A stretch of DNA of 64,000 nt from Pachypanchax playfairii (GCA_006937955.1 SSNP01000020.1:2866211-2930210); one strand, 5' to 3'; shown: positions 1-11,963, counted from the stretch's first letter. Translations and numbers: made by a program. The notes: generated from the letters alone by a model not told the origin.

Positions 1-1088
1 TTAGGAGCATTTTGAATCAAAGGGATGCTGAAACTTTAGTTCACGCATTTATTACTTCTAGACTTGATTACTGTAATTCATTATTATCAGGGTGTTCTAA
101 TAGTGCTGTTAAAGGCCTCCAACTGATCCAAAATGCTGCTGCCAGAGTTCTGATGAGAGTTAGAAGGAGAGACCATATTTCTCCTGTTTTAGCATCACTT
201 CATTGGCTCCCTGTAAGGTCTAGAATAAAGTTTAAGGTTTTACTTTTGACGTATAAGGCCTTGAACGACCAAGCTCCAGCTTATATTAAAGATCTTATTG
301 TTCCATATGCTCCTAACAGAGCACTTCGCTCTCAGACTGCAGGTCTGCTTGTAGTTCCTAGAATTTCTAAAAGTAGAATGGGAGGAAGAGCTTTTAATTG
401 TCAGGCTCCTCTCCTGTGGAACCAGCTTCCACTTTTTATCCGTGAGGCAGACACCTTGTGTAGTTTTAAGAATAGACTTAAAACTTTCCTTTTTACACAA
501 TCCTATAGTCAGGGTTAGCTTGGGTTCTCCTGAGCTTTCCCTTTAGTTATGCTGCTATAGGTTTAGACTGCCGGAGGACATACTGACCACATTTTTTTTT
601 TTTCACTCTGCTGTCTTTCTTTACTCTGGCTGCCTCTGAGGAGGGTGTATCTCACATAAACAAGGGATGAAATATTCCCACTAGAACCATCAAATTGTTA
701 TTGCTTTGATTGTTACTGCTGCCATTAACTGTTTCTCTGTTTATCTTTCCATAGACATGACGACTGGCCTAAATACATCTGTGTTTGTCTGTGTCTCTTT
801 CCTGTCAGCTCAGACCCCAGTCGGCTAAGGCAGAAGGCCGCCCATCCTGAGCCGGGTTCTGCTAGAGGTTTCTTCCTGTTAAAAGGGAGTCGTTCCTTTC
901 CACTGTCGCCAGTTGTGCTTGCTCAGGATGGGGGATTGTGCTGAAATAACAATTCAGCCCAATCGGCTGGTTCCTTAGATAGAAAATGTTTTATTATTAA
1001 TTGATTGATTTTTCTGTGAAGTGCCTTGAAATGACTTTGTCATGAACTGGCGCTTTATAAATAAATAAACTTGAAACTTGAAACTTGA
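1..1088 (+). mobile_element. L2-type LINE, 3' part (enters window from the left)
   Basis: The window opens inside a non-LTR retrotransposon. Positions 12-518 encode the region after the reverse-transcriptase core; 519-1068 is its 3' untranslated region. The element ends in the short tandem tail TTGAAAC x3 (about 1069-1088) after the sequence GCGCTTTATAAATAAATAAA, which is typical of fish L2-type LINE 3' ends. The 5' part lies outside the window or was never copied, since 5' truncation is usual for LINEs. Confidence 0.85.
12..518 (+). pseudogene. L2-type LINE reverse transcriptase, C-terminal fragment
   Basis: This 168-codon open frame is the C-terminal end of a LINE polyprotein that would copy the element's RNA into DNA at the target site. 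Recognisable blocks are SRLDYCNSLL near residue 17, LQLIQNAAARVL near residue 36, LASLHWLPV near residue 60 and the final FKNRLKTFLF block before the stop. These are characteristic of the L2/CR1/Rex1 group of vertebrate LINEs. The catalytic reverse-transcriptase motifs lie upstream of the window. The frame is open to its natural stop, so this copy is fairly young, but it can only be called a fragment here. The ATG at 12 is probably internal rather than a true start. Confidence 0.85.
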
Positions 1089-1164
1089 TCTGGAGAGAGA
1101 AAGGAGATCAAGGCTGATTCGATTTGAGGATCTCGTGAAGGTATGACTCCAAAAAAAGATTGCT

Positions 1165-1271
1165 AACATGCACGGAAATACCTCTTCCAGTCATGATAAT
1201 CTGCCATACTTGTAATGTTTGTCGGACGTAGCAACAGTGACTAAGGGGGGTGGAACACGGCGAAAGGTCAA
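1165..1271 (-). mobile_element. Partial MITE, same family as 45908-46823
   Basis: Read on the minus strand, this stretch begins TTGACCTTTCGCCG and continues with a block ending near CTACCTCTTCC-type sequence. It matches the left end of the element at 45908 over about 100 bp. Only this end is present; the other terminal repeat is missing. Confidence 0.6.
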
Positions 1272-2819
1272 TTTTTTTTTGCACATTAACTAGCCTGGAT
1301 CATTAATTTATTTTTACAGACTATCAATATTCATCTTAAAAGTAGGATTCCCCTACTGTGTAGTGTGTGATCTAGGGGAAAATGTAGTCTGACATTGTAC
1401 CACATTCAAGTGATATGGATGACCATAAACAGATTAAGAAGTTCTTGGGATAATATCAAAATATTACATTTAATTAAACAAAACAAAAAGAACATTTACA
1501 TAATCATCTGTTTTATTTTACAATTAAGTACATGCCTTTGCTTGGAGAATACTGGAGCGACAGGTCTTCATTTTCTTCCACAGGAACATCTTCCCGTATA
1601 GATTCTGAGATAAATATTTAAAATGTCTTACTTTCCTTTTAAAAATATACAGCTGAGATTGAAAAGTTTTGCATTCTCAAAAATACTTGTGTTTCTGCCC
1701 TGTGGTGATATGTTCTGAAGGGTTGAACTGTGGACAATATAAACATCCCTTTCTCACATTTTCCTTGTTCATTCTCATGTGCCTTGATTTGCAGAACTCA
1801 CTGTGGACAATGACGAAAGCTGCTCAGTCCATCTCCCTGAAAATACTCCCTGCTTTTGGTTGTATCGTACTCTTCTTAACAATAAATAAACTTTCAATAT
1901 TTTGACATCTTTTTGTTATTGCTATCATTTATCTCTTTCTTTATCTACTGGCATTTCATGAGGTAACATTTACATCTATTCATAAAATGAAACTGACAAG
2001 TTTAGAAAAATTAGCTATACCACAATGTTTAAGTGCTGTCTTATGATAAACTTTGGTAATATTGATGTAGAAAGAACAACACTCAAGATAAAATGCAGTC
2101 AAATTGCCATGGTGACACTGACATCAATCCACTTGCACCCAAATCTGCAACTTCATAGGCTTAAAGACTGCTTTCATGCCCCTTTTTATGCAGTTCCAAA
2201 AAGACTTAGTGACTGTTTGTTATAAGACTGATTTCATTTGAACAGTATACTAGTGTGGTTAAGAAAGCCCATTTAACAGCTATACAGTGAATGCAAATTC
2301 ATAGTAGTTCATATAAACTAAAACAAACCAATGTAAATACATAAAGACTACTGTTTAAAATCCATTATTTTATGTTACATTCATGTTAGGTCCATTTTAG
2401 TTAAAGAAATGGTGAAGTGTGCATCGGCGATCGACAAGTAAGTACTCTAAAATCGACTGGTAGTGACTCCGTCTTCCACTAGGGGGGAACTCGCGCGCTC
2501 GCTCCTCATTGCATTAAACGCCTGCATGAGAGAAGCAGCTCACAAATCACTCTCGTGATTCTTTCTCCCCCGTTTCAGGGGTGTAACATGTACAGTAATT
2601 TATTATTGTATTTTCTATTCTAAAGCCTTGGTCACAATGGCCCATACAAATAGCTGAAAATGTGCTACTAATGATTTTTGGACCATTTCCTACAGACTCC
2701 TTCATGCAGCCTTAAGAGAATCTATAGTGTTCGAGGCCCGTTTGGAAAATAATTTAGTTGCAATTCTAAGATATTACCCTTTTTGCACATGACAAATTGT
2801 ACTTCCATTTCACCAGAGA
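1272..2819. other. AT-rich, no gene recognised
   Basis: There is no convincing coding frame or repeat family here. The only compositional change is a short CpG-rich patch around 2420-2540, described in the findings. Frames of 60-80 codons here look like chance. Confidence 0.6.
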
Positions 2820-3480
2820 CCTAGGACCTTGAGGATATGCTGTATCTTATCTGTTCCTAGACCTGCGCTCATTTGTTTTGGGGTCACAATGAGCAATGCA
2901 AATACTGCTGCAAATCCAATGAGCAGTGTTACCAGTGAGGCCTTGACTTTTCACAACTTCCCTATTCCTTCGTCCAGCCCCTGGTAACAGCAAGAGGATG
3001 AAACATGAGAAGCTCAAAAAATACCATCACTTTGGATCACTAGATCGTTCACTACTGCTTTCTTTTGTTGTTTGTCAACCACCACTATGTCCAGTTGGTT
3101 AATTGTCACCTGTTAGTCTGTCTTGATCTGGAAGTCCAACAGTATCTTAGATCTGATTCTCCATCACTTTCTGGGAGCCTCCCATTGCTGCTGGACCTCC
3201 TGCCTGTACTCATCAGAAATGATCTGGTACACGATTCCAGCCACTTGGTGATGGCATCTTTGCCTGGCTGCCTCTTACATTCTGCTAGTATGTGTTTGTC
3301 TGTTTCAGGGGCGTCTTTGGTCCCCCGATTCCATTGCTCTTGCAGTGGCTTTGGCCTACAGGATAAAAGCAACTTTCTGCCAAGAAAAGGGTTGCCAGTT
3401 TGATCCCAGCTTTGAAAAAGAGTGAGTTTGTCTGAGTGGGTCCTTCCCATTAAATTAAAGCTTTGTGGTATCATAATTAG
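2820..3480 (-). pseudogene. Decayed LINE C-terminus with REL-endonuclease-like region
   Basis: The minus-strand frame 3474-3106, plus its continuation to about 2820 with frameshifts and stops, resembles the C-terminal part of fish LINEs that carry a restriction-enzyme-like endonuclease (R4/Dong/Rex6-like or NeSL-like clades). Visible blocks are CKRQPGKDAITKWLESCTR, then LDIVVVDKQQ just after the first stop, then a VTPKQMSAGL-like block near 2880. In the family the second block is the PD..D.K nuclease core; here the proline is replaced (LD). I assigned it from memory of the family pattern; the exact clade is uncertain. Several breaks make it non-functional. Confidence 0.6.
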
Positions 3481-4209
3481 TTCCTCTGTGCTGTCATTCA
3501 GTCTAACTTTCTCTTGTAGTATTTGTTGAAATCAAGTGCTTCCTTAGTCTGGCAGTGGTACATTTTGTTATCATTCAGTTGTTGCCAGTCTCATCTCCAA
3601 AAAAAGGAAACACTTAATAACCATTCTCAGTTTGCATGCTCAGAAAGCATCTTTACATTGATTCCAGGAAGAGTCAGGCAAATTAAAAAGATGATAATCA
3701 TATGAGCTCCTCAAAGATAATTGGCATTCACGCTTTGATGCCGGGCACAGGAAGAACCATGAGGACAAGATACGAGAAGAAACATAAAAACTAATGAGAA
3801 ACAGACTTGTTGGGAAAGAGTAATTAATTAGGCAGTGATGCAAATGTATCTGATCGGGTTAAGTATTAATAATTCATTCAATGTTTTGATTAAATCAGCA
3901 GGCTGTTATGATTCAGGTTTAGGATGCACCGATATGTTTTTATGTTTACTCCCACCTTCAAGACAGTTTATGTAATTAAGTATTACTATTACATAGTAAC
4001 TAAATATTATTGAAATTATTCAGAGTACTAATCTCTTTATATCATTTTACTTCATTATTTTCTCTAATTTTTGTAAGAGTTCTCTGAGTCGTGAATGTTT
4101 CTGAGGTTCAGAGTTTATTTGTGCATCTGACATACTTTGGTCTGAAACATTTGTATACATCATAATAATATCATAATAACTTTGTTTAATGAAACACACA
4201 AGTTAAACA
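3481..4209. other. No feature recognised
   Basis: This is AT-rich sequence with short chance frames only. No terminal inverted repeat or exon-like structure was found. Confidence 0.6.
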
Positions 4210-4213
4210 TTAA

Positions 4214-4762
4214 AGAGGCCCTTCCATTAAAAACAGTTTTTCTGAGGTTTCTGTTGAATATTTTAGCTCCACAGGTGTTCTTACCTTCATAGTGGGTGTG
4301 AAAACAGGTCAAGAACTTCTCTTTCAGTTTTAATCTCTCAAACTACGCAGGTGGCGATAACACCCGAGTTCAAACGGCCTGTATCTGTTTCATCACAACT
4401 CCTTTGCTTGTTAGTATTCATCAGCTCCCGCAGTTGAAACCACGCCTAGCATGCTGCTGGCTAAAAGCTGTTAGCATAAGACGTAGTAAACAGGAAGAGA
4501 GAACGTCTGATGTTGCCATGCGCAGCGGCGCAGGAAACAGTATACCTTGCTCTGATAGGCTAGTTTGTTAGCCAATCTGAGTCCAGCAAATTCGAATAAT
4601 GAATATTAATGAGTTGCTCCCCGAATCCAGTTGAATTGAGAGAGATTGAAAGGTTTGTTAATCAGTGCTTCCTAAGGCTTTTTAGATATAAAATGTTCCA
4701 TATTACAGGTTAATACTTAAGAAATAACCACAAAGTCATGAAATCTTTGTGAAATGGCCTCT
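4214..4762 (+). mobile_element. TTAA-inserted MITE, family A, copy 1
   Basis: The 549-bp element is bounded by AGAGGCCCTTCCATT and the inverted counterpart AAATGGCCTCT, with TTAA at 4210-4213 and 4763-4766. The interior shared with the copies at 16449, 25436 and 39126 includes CAGGTGGCGATAACACCCGA and GCTAGCATGCTGCTGGCTAAA-type sequence. It has no coding capacity, so it is a non-autonomous DNA transposon. The TTAA duplication points to the piggyBac or Kolobok class; the AG...CT ends favour Kolobok. Confidence 0.85.
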
Positions 4763-4920
4763 TTAAATATCAATGTGCTGTAATCTAATAAAAGCAGAGA
4801 TATGTACAACGAATGGTGTGAAAATCTGCTTTTCTGAATGTCCCAGACTCAACATGCAGAGTTCTGAGCTGAGAAACATGTTAATGTTATTAAAAAACAA
4901 AAGGTTTTCAATCAAGCTCT

Positions 4921-5600
4921 TTAACAATCTGACAGTAAGGTCAAGAGGATCTTTCTGTGCACTTTGAAATGAGCTGCTGTTGTGAGATGCGTCATAAACA
5001 ATTTGATATGGTCATAATAATTGCAGCCCCTAAAAATAGAGTTAATCAGAGAGAAATACTTACGTGCCACCAGACGCACCTGCATATCAGGATCGGACAC
5101 CAGTAACTCCATGACAGATTTCTCAGTGGATTTTGGTCTCTTTTCTTTCTCTCTTTCTTCTACTCTTATCTGGCTGTTTATCCATAATGTTCATTTGCAT
5201 CCATGATGACACTGAGACTGACTGTGTTTGATCAGCAGAACATGAAGCCTGTGGAATTGATTTTAGCTCAAACACATTCACATTCGATTTCTCGTTCCGA
5301 AAGAGACGAACACTCAGAAACAACAGATTCTTGATCTGATTCTCCATGTCTGCCATGTCCATATTTGCTGCCATGTTAATCACCTTGTTTACATTTCCTA
5401 TTTTAGCTGTTTGTCACTTCCAGTAAATGCACCTTCCTCAAAATTGTGCAGTGAAATTCCATAAATATGTATGTTGAGATTTTAATACTGGAAATCTGCA
5501 CATCCTGGTTTATGTGTAAAAGTGTCCACAGGGCACAAATGTAACATTGATTGATATGAAGTAGTAAAATAACATATAAAAACTGCATGTCAGAGACACT
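4921..5600 (-). mobile_element. Unassigned element, 5' part with short ORF and splice donor
   Basis: On the minus strand the sequence runs TTAA (5604-5601), AGTGTCTCTGACATGC at the end, then an 86-codon frame (5383-5123) beginning MINMAANMDMADMENQ. A strong donor-like GTAAGT follows at 5063-5058. A second short frame, MELLVSDPDMQVRLVAR, reaches the donor in another register. I recognise no protein family. The TTAA plus AG end resembles the MITE families in this window, so this may be the 5' part of a decayed larger element. It could also be a chance frame. No matching left terminus was found. Confidence 0.3.
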
Positions 5601-5604
5601 TTAA

Positions 5605-7552
5605 AAAGTATCATTGAAAAGGAAAAGGATGTCAGACACGGCAATGTTCAAGCCCTAACAAGGATGCCCCCAGACTGAAAATATCACTTATAAATCAATG
5701 CTGACACTTAGAATCATTACTGTCATCGAAATACAAAGATGCCACAAGACAAAATGCATCCCATTTGTGTTTCAGGAGTCAGGAAGGTGGGAGATGTCAC
5801 GATCAGGTGCTGAAAGAAGTCTGTGGAGAAGTCTGCAATTTCCTGCTAATATCCTGTGATATCTGCTTTGCCTTCAGGGGGAATAAATTATCGAACGATA
5901 CTGTGTAAACTGTTTGATCTGCCTTTATTCTTCTCACAGCACAGATACGTCACTGTGTGTAATAAATTATGTGTGTCACTGAAAAGTTTCCACAACTTGT
6001 TTTGTCGACGACTCCACCAAACATAAATATTTCATTTTATTTAAACCTTGCAGTAATTACAAAACATGTTTGTGAACGTCTTTATTACTTTCAGTATGAG
6101 AGCCCTTTGGAGTGATGACCCATCTGCCGGTCTTTCTGAGCAATCTCAGCCACGGATCTCACACTGAATTTCTCAACAGTCACTCTGACTGAAAGACAGC
6201 TTGACAAAGGGGAAGTTATTCTGCTAGATAGCAGAGAAAAATCAATATTTCCAAAGCATGAGTCACATCTCTTTTGAGTTAAAATCCTGACACTTGAATT
6301 CATTATAAGAAACAGTCTCTGCACGTGCACGGAATGACGGTTATTTTTATTTTAAGTATTTGAAGATCTGTTTATATTAAAATGTAACGAGTTCAGTTCT
6401 ATGAGTGTTTTAATCAATTTAACCACCAGGATGCACCAGTGTGCAACCTCGTCTCATGGTTTTACCACACACTTTGCAGCAGTCGTTATTGGGTCGTTGC
6501 TATGGCTACTGAACCCTGTATACAAATTCAGTTTAACTTAGAGCCTTTTTGCAAAAGACACCAGACCAGTTGGTGAGCATCAGGGACTTCTCACATCTTG
6601 CTGTTCCTGTCGAGCCGGCTGCCTCATCGAACTGAATCAGTCAGAAGAAAAAGGCAGAATAAACTGACATTCTGCATGAAGAGCTGATAAAGTGCAAAAC
6701 TGTCCCGAAATTATTTATATTTAAATCCCATTTAAGACTGCTGAAGGTGACAATCCTCCCAGTTATTTTAACTTCACATGTAGGATTTCCCCAGTATCAA
6801 AATGCTTCATGGTAGATCGATCTCCCACCTTCTATTCTTTATCTTGTTGTTGGTAATTAAATTCAAAACCCATTAATTCCTGTGTCAGTGTTTTTTTTTG
6901 TCTTTATTTTCTGTTGCTGTTTATCAGAACTTGATTGGTGTTTTGTATTTCTAATATCAGGTCCCTTCAGATAAGATTGGCTTTCCAGCTGTCAAAGTCT
7001 CACTGTCAGAAAAGAAAAAAAACAAAAAAATTCCTGTCTCTCATCATCCATCGGAGCTCAAATTTCAGAGTTATGTTTTTCATATATGTAATTGTCTCAG
7101 CCCCTCTTTTTGATTTCATGTTATTGGAAGTTCTTTGCCACTGCAGCATTATTTATTTCGTTTTTTTTTTCTTAAAACCTTTTAGGAATACATATATTCA
7201 GTTGATAGAAGTAATGAGACTGGCCTGAATAATAACTAAAATAAAATCCTGGCGAATCATGGTGTAAATGAGCAAATGAAACAAAAACATCTTACAACTT
7301 GACTGCTCCAAAATCCTGTTCTCACATAAATACACAAGGATGTTCATTAGTGGTTTCTCTTTAAACCCGGTGAGCTGTGAAGCAAGAGGAAAACTTCCTG
7401 CTGGTTTATCTGAGGATGCTGTATGATATGTTTTTTGTTGTTTTTACTATTTTGTCTGTTAAAACAGGATGAGGAACCAACTTGGTCATCCCATCATAAG
7501 CTCATCACTTGCTCAGTTATTCTTGGGAAAGATTATCGATCTCTAGTTTCTC
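5605..7552. other. No feature recognised
   Basis: This is AT-rich, low-complexity-prone DNA with A- and T-runs (for example near 6890 and 7010-7030). No terminal repeats or recognisable coding segments were seen. Confidence 0.6.
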
Positions 7553-7555
7553 TTA

Positions 7556-8716
7556 TGCCCCTTTTCCACCAGGGTCAACACCTTCTGGAAGCTTCAGACC
7601 TGTTTTGGTGTGTTTCCATTATCTTTGTCTGGGTCAACTTGACCCACCTTTTTTTGGACTACCTCTGCCTTGGTGTGAAGGGTGACAAAGCGACCCAATA
7701 CACCACCTATGGACTGATTGGTCCAGTAATTTGATGTTAGTTACATGCCTACCTATGTAGTGGTAGCCACTGATTGGCCAGGCGGTGTGCACGTAAAGTG
7801 ATGTCACAGAATCACACCTGATCGACTTCAAATACACAACCAGCATCAATGGTACTTTAGGAGTTTTTTCTTGAGAAAGAGCCACAGTCCGAAAAATTCC
7901 TCAACATCCTCCGTTGTTGTTTAGTGCTCTCAATGCACTTGTTAATGTTTGTTTACTACTTTTGTGGTGATTATGAATGACATCACGGGCCTTATGCGCC
8001 ACTTGCTAACCATAATGTGTCCATGCTCCCACTTACGTCCACATTCCCAAGATGCTAACGCCGGGCTCACACTGCCTACGGAACGGCTTTGGTCCGGCTT
8101 CGGTGCGGTTTTTCCGCAAGCTACCACTCACATCTGCTCCAGATAGGGAGTGCGGCCAGCTCCGGTGCTGGGTGCGGAAACAGCACTCGCGAGAACAGAA
8201 GTTCACGTGGGTTATCGTTTTGTCGGGACTTCACATGAGAACACGTCCATTATTTAGCAAAAGTGTGAAAATGTGTTGTGCTGCAGGCTTTCGGGACCCT
8301 GTGTCACCGGGTGTGATTAATGTTTACATTTCTTATTAGTGTGTGTGCTGTCTAAAAAGAAGAGTCAAGTTACAATTGTTTGTACACTATTATTTTGAAA
8401 AAACACCGGATATTCAAGCCACACTTCCTGTATAGCTCGTCAGATTTCATCAAACTTGACGCGGATCCTCTCCGGCGTCCGGAAAAAAATAGAACGTGCG
8501 GATTCTTTCCGTAGTGCCGTACGGCCCCCATAACCGGACCCGCACTGCGCGGAGCTACTGTGAGCCTTCAAAAGGGATTTTAATCTAATGGAATGCCTGC
8601 GGGGTCCGCACCGGGCCGGATCTGGATGCAGTGTGAGCCCGGGGTAATAGAAACGCAACCATCCTGGGCTGACTCGACCATCTTCAGGCTGACCCAACCC
8701 TAGTGAAAAAGGGGCA
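7556..8716. mobile_element. Harbinger-like MITE (family H) carrying a second MITE
   Basis: The terminal repeats are TGCCCCTTTTCCACCAGGG at the left and the inverse of TGCCCCTTTTTCACTAGGG at the right. Direct TTA lies at 7553-7555 and 8717-8719. The interior block around 7705-7800 (GATTGGTCCAGTAA, CTATGTAGTGGTAGCC) also occurs in the copies at 12453 and 35960. A 586-bp element sits inside at 8059-8644. The 3-bp TTA/TAA duplication is the pattern of PIF/Harbinger transposons. No transposase is encoded. Confidence 0.8.
8059..8644. mobile_element. Nested Harbinger-like MITE (family I)
   Basis: The ends are CGCCGGGCTCACACTGC and the inverse of CCCCGGGCTCACACTGC, with TAA directly repeated at 8056-8058 and 8645-8647. 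The GC-rich ends contrast with the host element. It interrupts the family H element at 7556-8716, so it is the younger insertion. It is non-coding. Confidence 0.8.
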
Positions 8717-8719
8717 TTA

Positions 8720-10550
8720 GTAACAAAAACCTTTGATCCCTCTATTTGTCTAAGAAGGGTTCAAAACAAGTACTTTATTTACTACATCATCATTAACCTG
8801 TTAAAAATCTCAGGGTGTTGGAAACCACCCTGCCGCTCAACTGAGCTGCCACTTAAAAGAAAAGGTAGCTTCGGTTATGAGGATCTGTTCTCTGGAGGGA
8901 ACCCAAACCCCCCTTCACAATAGATAATGACCTCACCGTAAATAAAAGAATCACCCAGAACACATGGTCTTTACAGGGTGCTTGTGAGCAGTGGGACATC
9001 CAAACCATCCACCTTGCTGCTGTGCTTGTAATCGTGTTGGTGTACTTGCTGACAGAAACGTCATTTTCCTCTGTTGCTTACCTCGGCCACATCTCCTGGT
9101 TCAACAACATATTAAATCATTGTTGACTTTTATTGCCTGTAGAGGAGTCAAAATGGGCAGAGGAGAGGTGCCACTGTCTTGGCAAACAGCAACAGCAATA
9201 TAAGAGGAAAATATAATCAACCTGACGAATTCATCATATTTGACAACCACAATAAGTACAACTTGAGGCAAAGCTGTGGACATTACAAATGTTGTTTACT
9301 TCTAATTCCCTAAAGTTCAGACTTCTTCCTATATATAGTTGATAAAACTGCCTGTTGAACAGCTTTACAGGCTTTTTTCTCCTACAGCATTTCATCATGT
9401 TATCAGCTGATCGCCAGAGGAGACGGCTTCAGGATATTTTCCATCAATAAACCTCATCACATCATCTAGTCGATGGTCCTCCAAGGCAGCTAAGCAGTAG
9501 TTTCATCCACTCTTAGTACATCTGTCTCCCACCTCTCCTCATTATTAGTGGGTAATGAAGCATGCTGGTACTGAGTTCACTTCCTGTGACGTGGTTTGTG
9601 GTCACTAATATAATTTATTGAGAAGAATCTGTTGTCCTTTTGTATTTATTTAGAAGTAACAGTAAATAGTGAAGATAAGGCAAAAGAGACACTGCAAAAA
9701 CACCTTTAGTACAGTTTAACTCGTATTTTCGGATTCAACAGTTTTACATTTCTTATTTTTTCTCTATTTACCTACATGTTTCATTATTGTAGCGGTTTAC
9801 CCTTCATTTTTACATTGTATTGTATTACTTTGTTTTTTACATTAGGTTAAGATGGAAACTTATTCATTTCAAGAGACTTTTTAATACAGTATGAAAGACT
9901 GAGACTGTATTTGATAACTTTTCAAATACCTGATGAGCTGTAAGTTTAAATGTCAGACAAAAAGAGGAGGTTACACAAAAGAAGACCATCAAAATGAAAT
10001 ACTTCTCATTAGCTTGTGATAAATGCCACAGGTCTGACCTGTTGATCTTTATTCTTCCTGTGGACAATTTAGCTTGCAGCTCTAAGGAGCTGTGCTCAAA
10101 CAGATCAATGCTTTGATTTAAATGCCAGGATGCTAACATGCTAATGACGCATAAAGAACCTCTTTCAGTGTGAAGTTCATTACGATGCTGCTACACTCAT
10201 GGTTGTTTGATGTTGATGAGAAAAAAAATTCTGAAATGCTAATAAAAAACAGCTAAGCATGATTCAAAAGTTACTGGCAAGTAAAGAGTGTTAATTTGTA
10301 GTTTGCAGCTGAGTTGTATCCTCTTGCTAGCAAGAGTGACCACGCTCCACCCAGGACCCCGATATTTTGCTAGTACAATAATAAAACACCACAATTACTC
10401 TACGTATGTTTTGCGCATGTTCAAAATTCTGATTAACATGTGCAATGGAGGGCTACTGCATGCTTAAGATGAGCCAGAAGAGCTGTCCCTGCATAGACTG
10501 TGTTGGGCTGATCAGGCCAATTTAGATTTGTTGTTTGCTCATGAGCATCT
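8720..10550. other. No feature recognised
   Basis: This is AT-rich DNA with no recognisable repeats, exons or RNA genes. The longest frame (91 codons, minus strand near 10139) resembles nothing I know and is probably chance. Confidence 0.6.
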
Positions 10551-10553
10551 GTA

Positions 10554-11774
10554 CACTTCCCGGCCACTTTATTAGGTACACCACGCTAGTAACGGGTTGG
10601 ACCCCCTTTTGCCTTCAGAACTGCCTCAATTCTTCGTGGCATAGATTCAACAAGGTGCTGGAAGCATTCCTCAGAGAGTTTGGTCCATATTGACACGATG
10701 GCATCACACAGTTGGCGCAGATTTGTCGGCTGCACATCCATGATGCAAATCTCCCGTTCCACCACATCCCAAAGATGCTCTATTGGATTGAGATCTGGTG
10801 ACTGTGGAGGCCATTTGAGTACAGTGAACTCATTGTCATGTTCAAGAAACCAGTCCGAGATGATTCCAGCTTTATGACATGGCGCATTATCCTGCTGAAA
10901 GTAGCCATCAGAAGTTGGGTATATTGTGGTCATAAAGGGATGGACATGGTCAGCAACAATACTCAGGTAGGCTGTGGCGTTGTAACAATGTTCAATTGGT
11001 ACCAAGGGGCCCAAAGAGTGCCAAGAAAATATTCCCCACACCATTACACCACCACCACCAGCCTGAACCGTTGATACAAGGCAGGATGGATCCATGCTTT
11101 CATGTTGTTGACGCCAAATTCTGACCCTACCATCCGAATGTCGCAGCAGAAATCGAGACTCATCAGACCAGGCAACGTTTTTCCAATCTTCTATTGTTCA
11201 ATTTCGATGAGCTTGTGCAAATTGTAGCCTCAGTTTCCTGTTCTTAGCTGAAAGGAGTGGCACCCGGCGTGGTCTTCTGCTGCTGTAGCCCATCTGCCTC
11301 AAAGTTCGACGTACTGTGCGTTCAGAGATGCTCTTCTGCCTACCTTGGTTGTAACGAGTGGTTATTTGAGTCACTGTTGCCTTTCTATCAGCTCGAACCA
11401 GTCTGGCCATTCTCCTCTGACCTCTGGCATCAACAAGGCATTTCCGCCCACAGAACTGCCGCTCACTGGATATTTTTTCTTTTTGGGACCATTCTCTGTA
11501 AACCCTAGAGATGGTTGTGCGTGAAAATCCCAGTAGATCAGCAGTTTCTGAAATACTCAGACCAGCCATTCTGGCACCAACAACCATGCCACGTTCAAAG
11601 TCACTCAAATCACCTTTCTTCCCCATACTGATGCTCGGTTTGAACTGCAAGAGATTGTCTTGACCATGTGTACATGCCTAAATGCACTGAGTTGCCGCCA
11701 TGTGATTGGCTGATTAGAAATTAAGTGTTAACGAGCAGTTGGACAAGTGTACCTAATAAAGTGGCCAGTGAGTG
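10554..11774 (-). mobile_element. Tc1-like DNA transposon, nearly full length
   Basis: The terminal repeats are CACTTCCCGGCCACTTTATT at the left and the inverse of CACTCACTGGCCACTTTATT at the right, followed on both sides by AGGTACAC. They lie inside a TA duplication (10552-10553 and 11775-11776). The element is 1221 bp and holds one transposase gene on the minus strand, broken by a single stop. This is the normal size and layout of a fish Tc1-like element. Confidence 0.95.
10586..11626 (-). pseudogene. Tc1-like transposase with one premature stop
   Basis: A Tc1/mariner transposase cuts the element out and pastes it at TA sites. It reads from MGKKGDLSDFERG (ATG at 11626) to KAKGGPTRY and stop at 10586, about 346 codons, the usual size. 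The N-terminus carries a paired-like helix-turn-helix (LSISETADLLGFSRTTISRV, about residues 18-40) and a second DNA-binding segment (TVTQITTRYN). The catalytic region shows AWSDESRF, then QQDNAPCHKA, then WPPQSPDLNPIEHLWD. By my count 36 residues separate the second aspartate from the glutamate. An in-frame TGA at 11198-11200 interrupts the frame. Related proteins have tryptophan there, so this is probably a single TGG-to-TGA change. The 102 bp between the two open blocks stay in frame. A start at the upstream ATG (11650) is possible but less typical. Confidence 0.92.
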
Positions 11775-11963
11775 TACATTACTGCTTCTCTTGAGTGTTC
11801 AAACATTCTGTTACCTGCATAGAAACAAGCAGGCGTAGAAAATAGATGTCACAACATTTACCTTTTTACCTCCACAAACTGCAAGTCAAACGAAAAATAA
11901 ACTCAGATAACCTAACTCATGTTCCAGTTCATGCACTCAATTGTTTCCATAAAGAAATACATA

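Noticed and set aside
3065..3403. 112-codon plus-strand frame
   Set aside because: It is the antisense of the LINE fragment on the minus strand.
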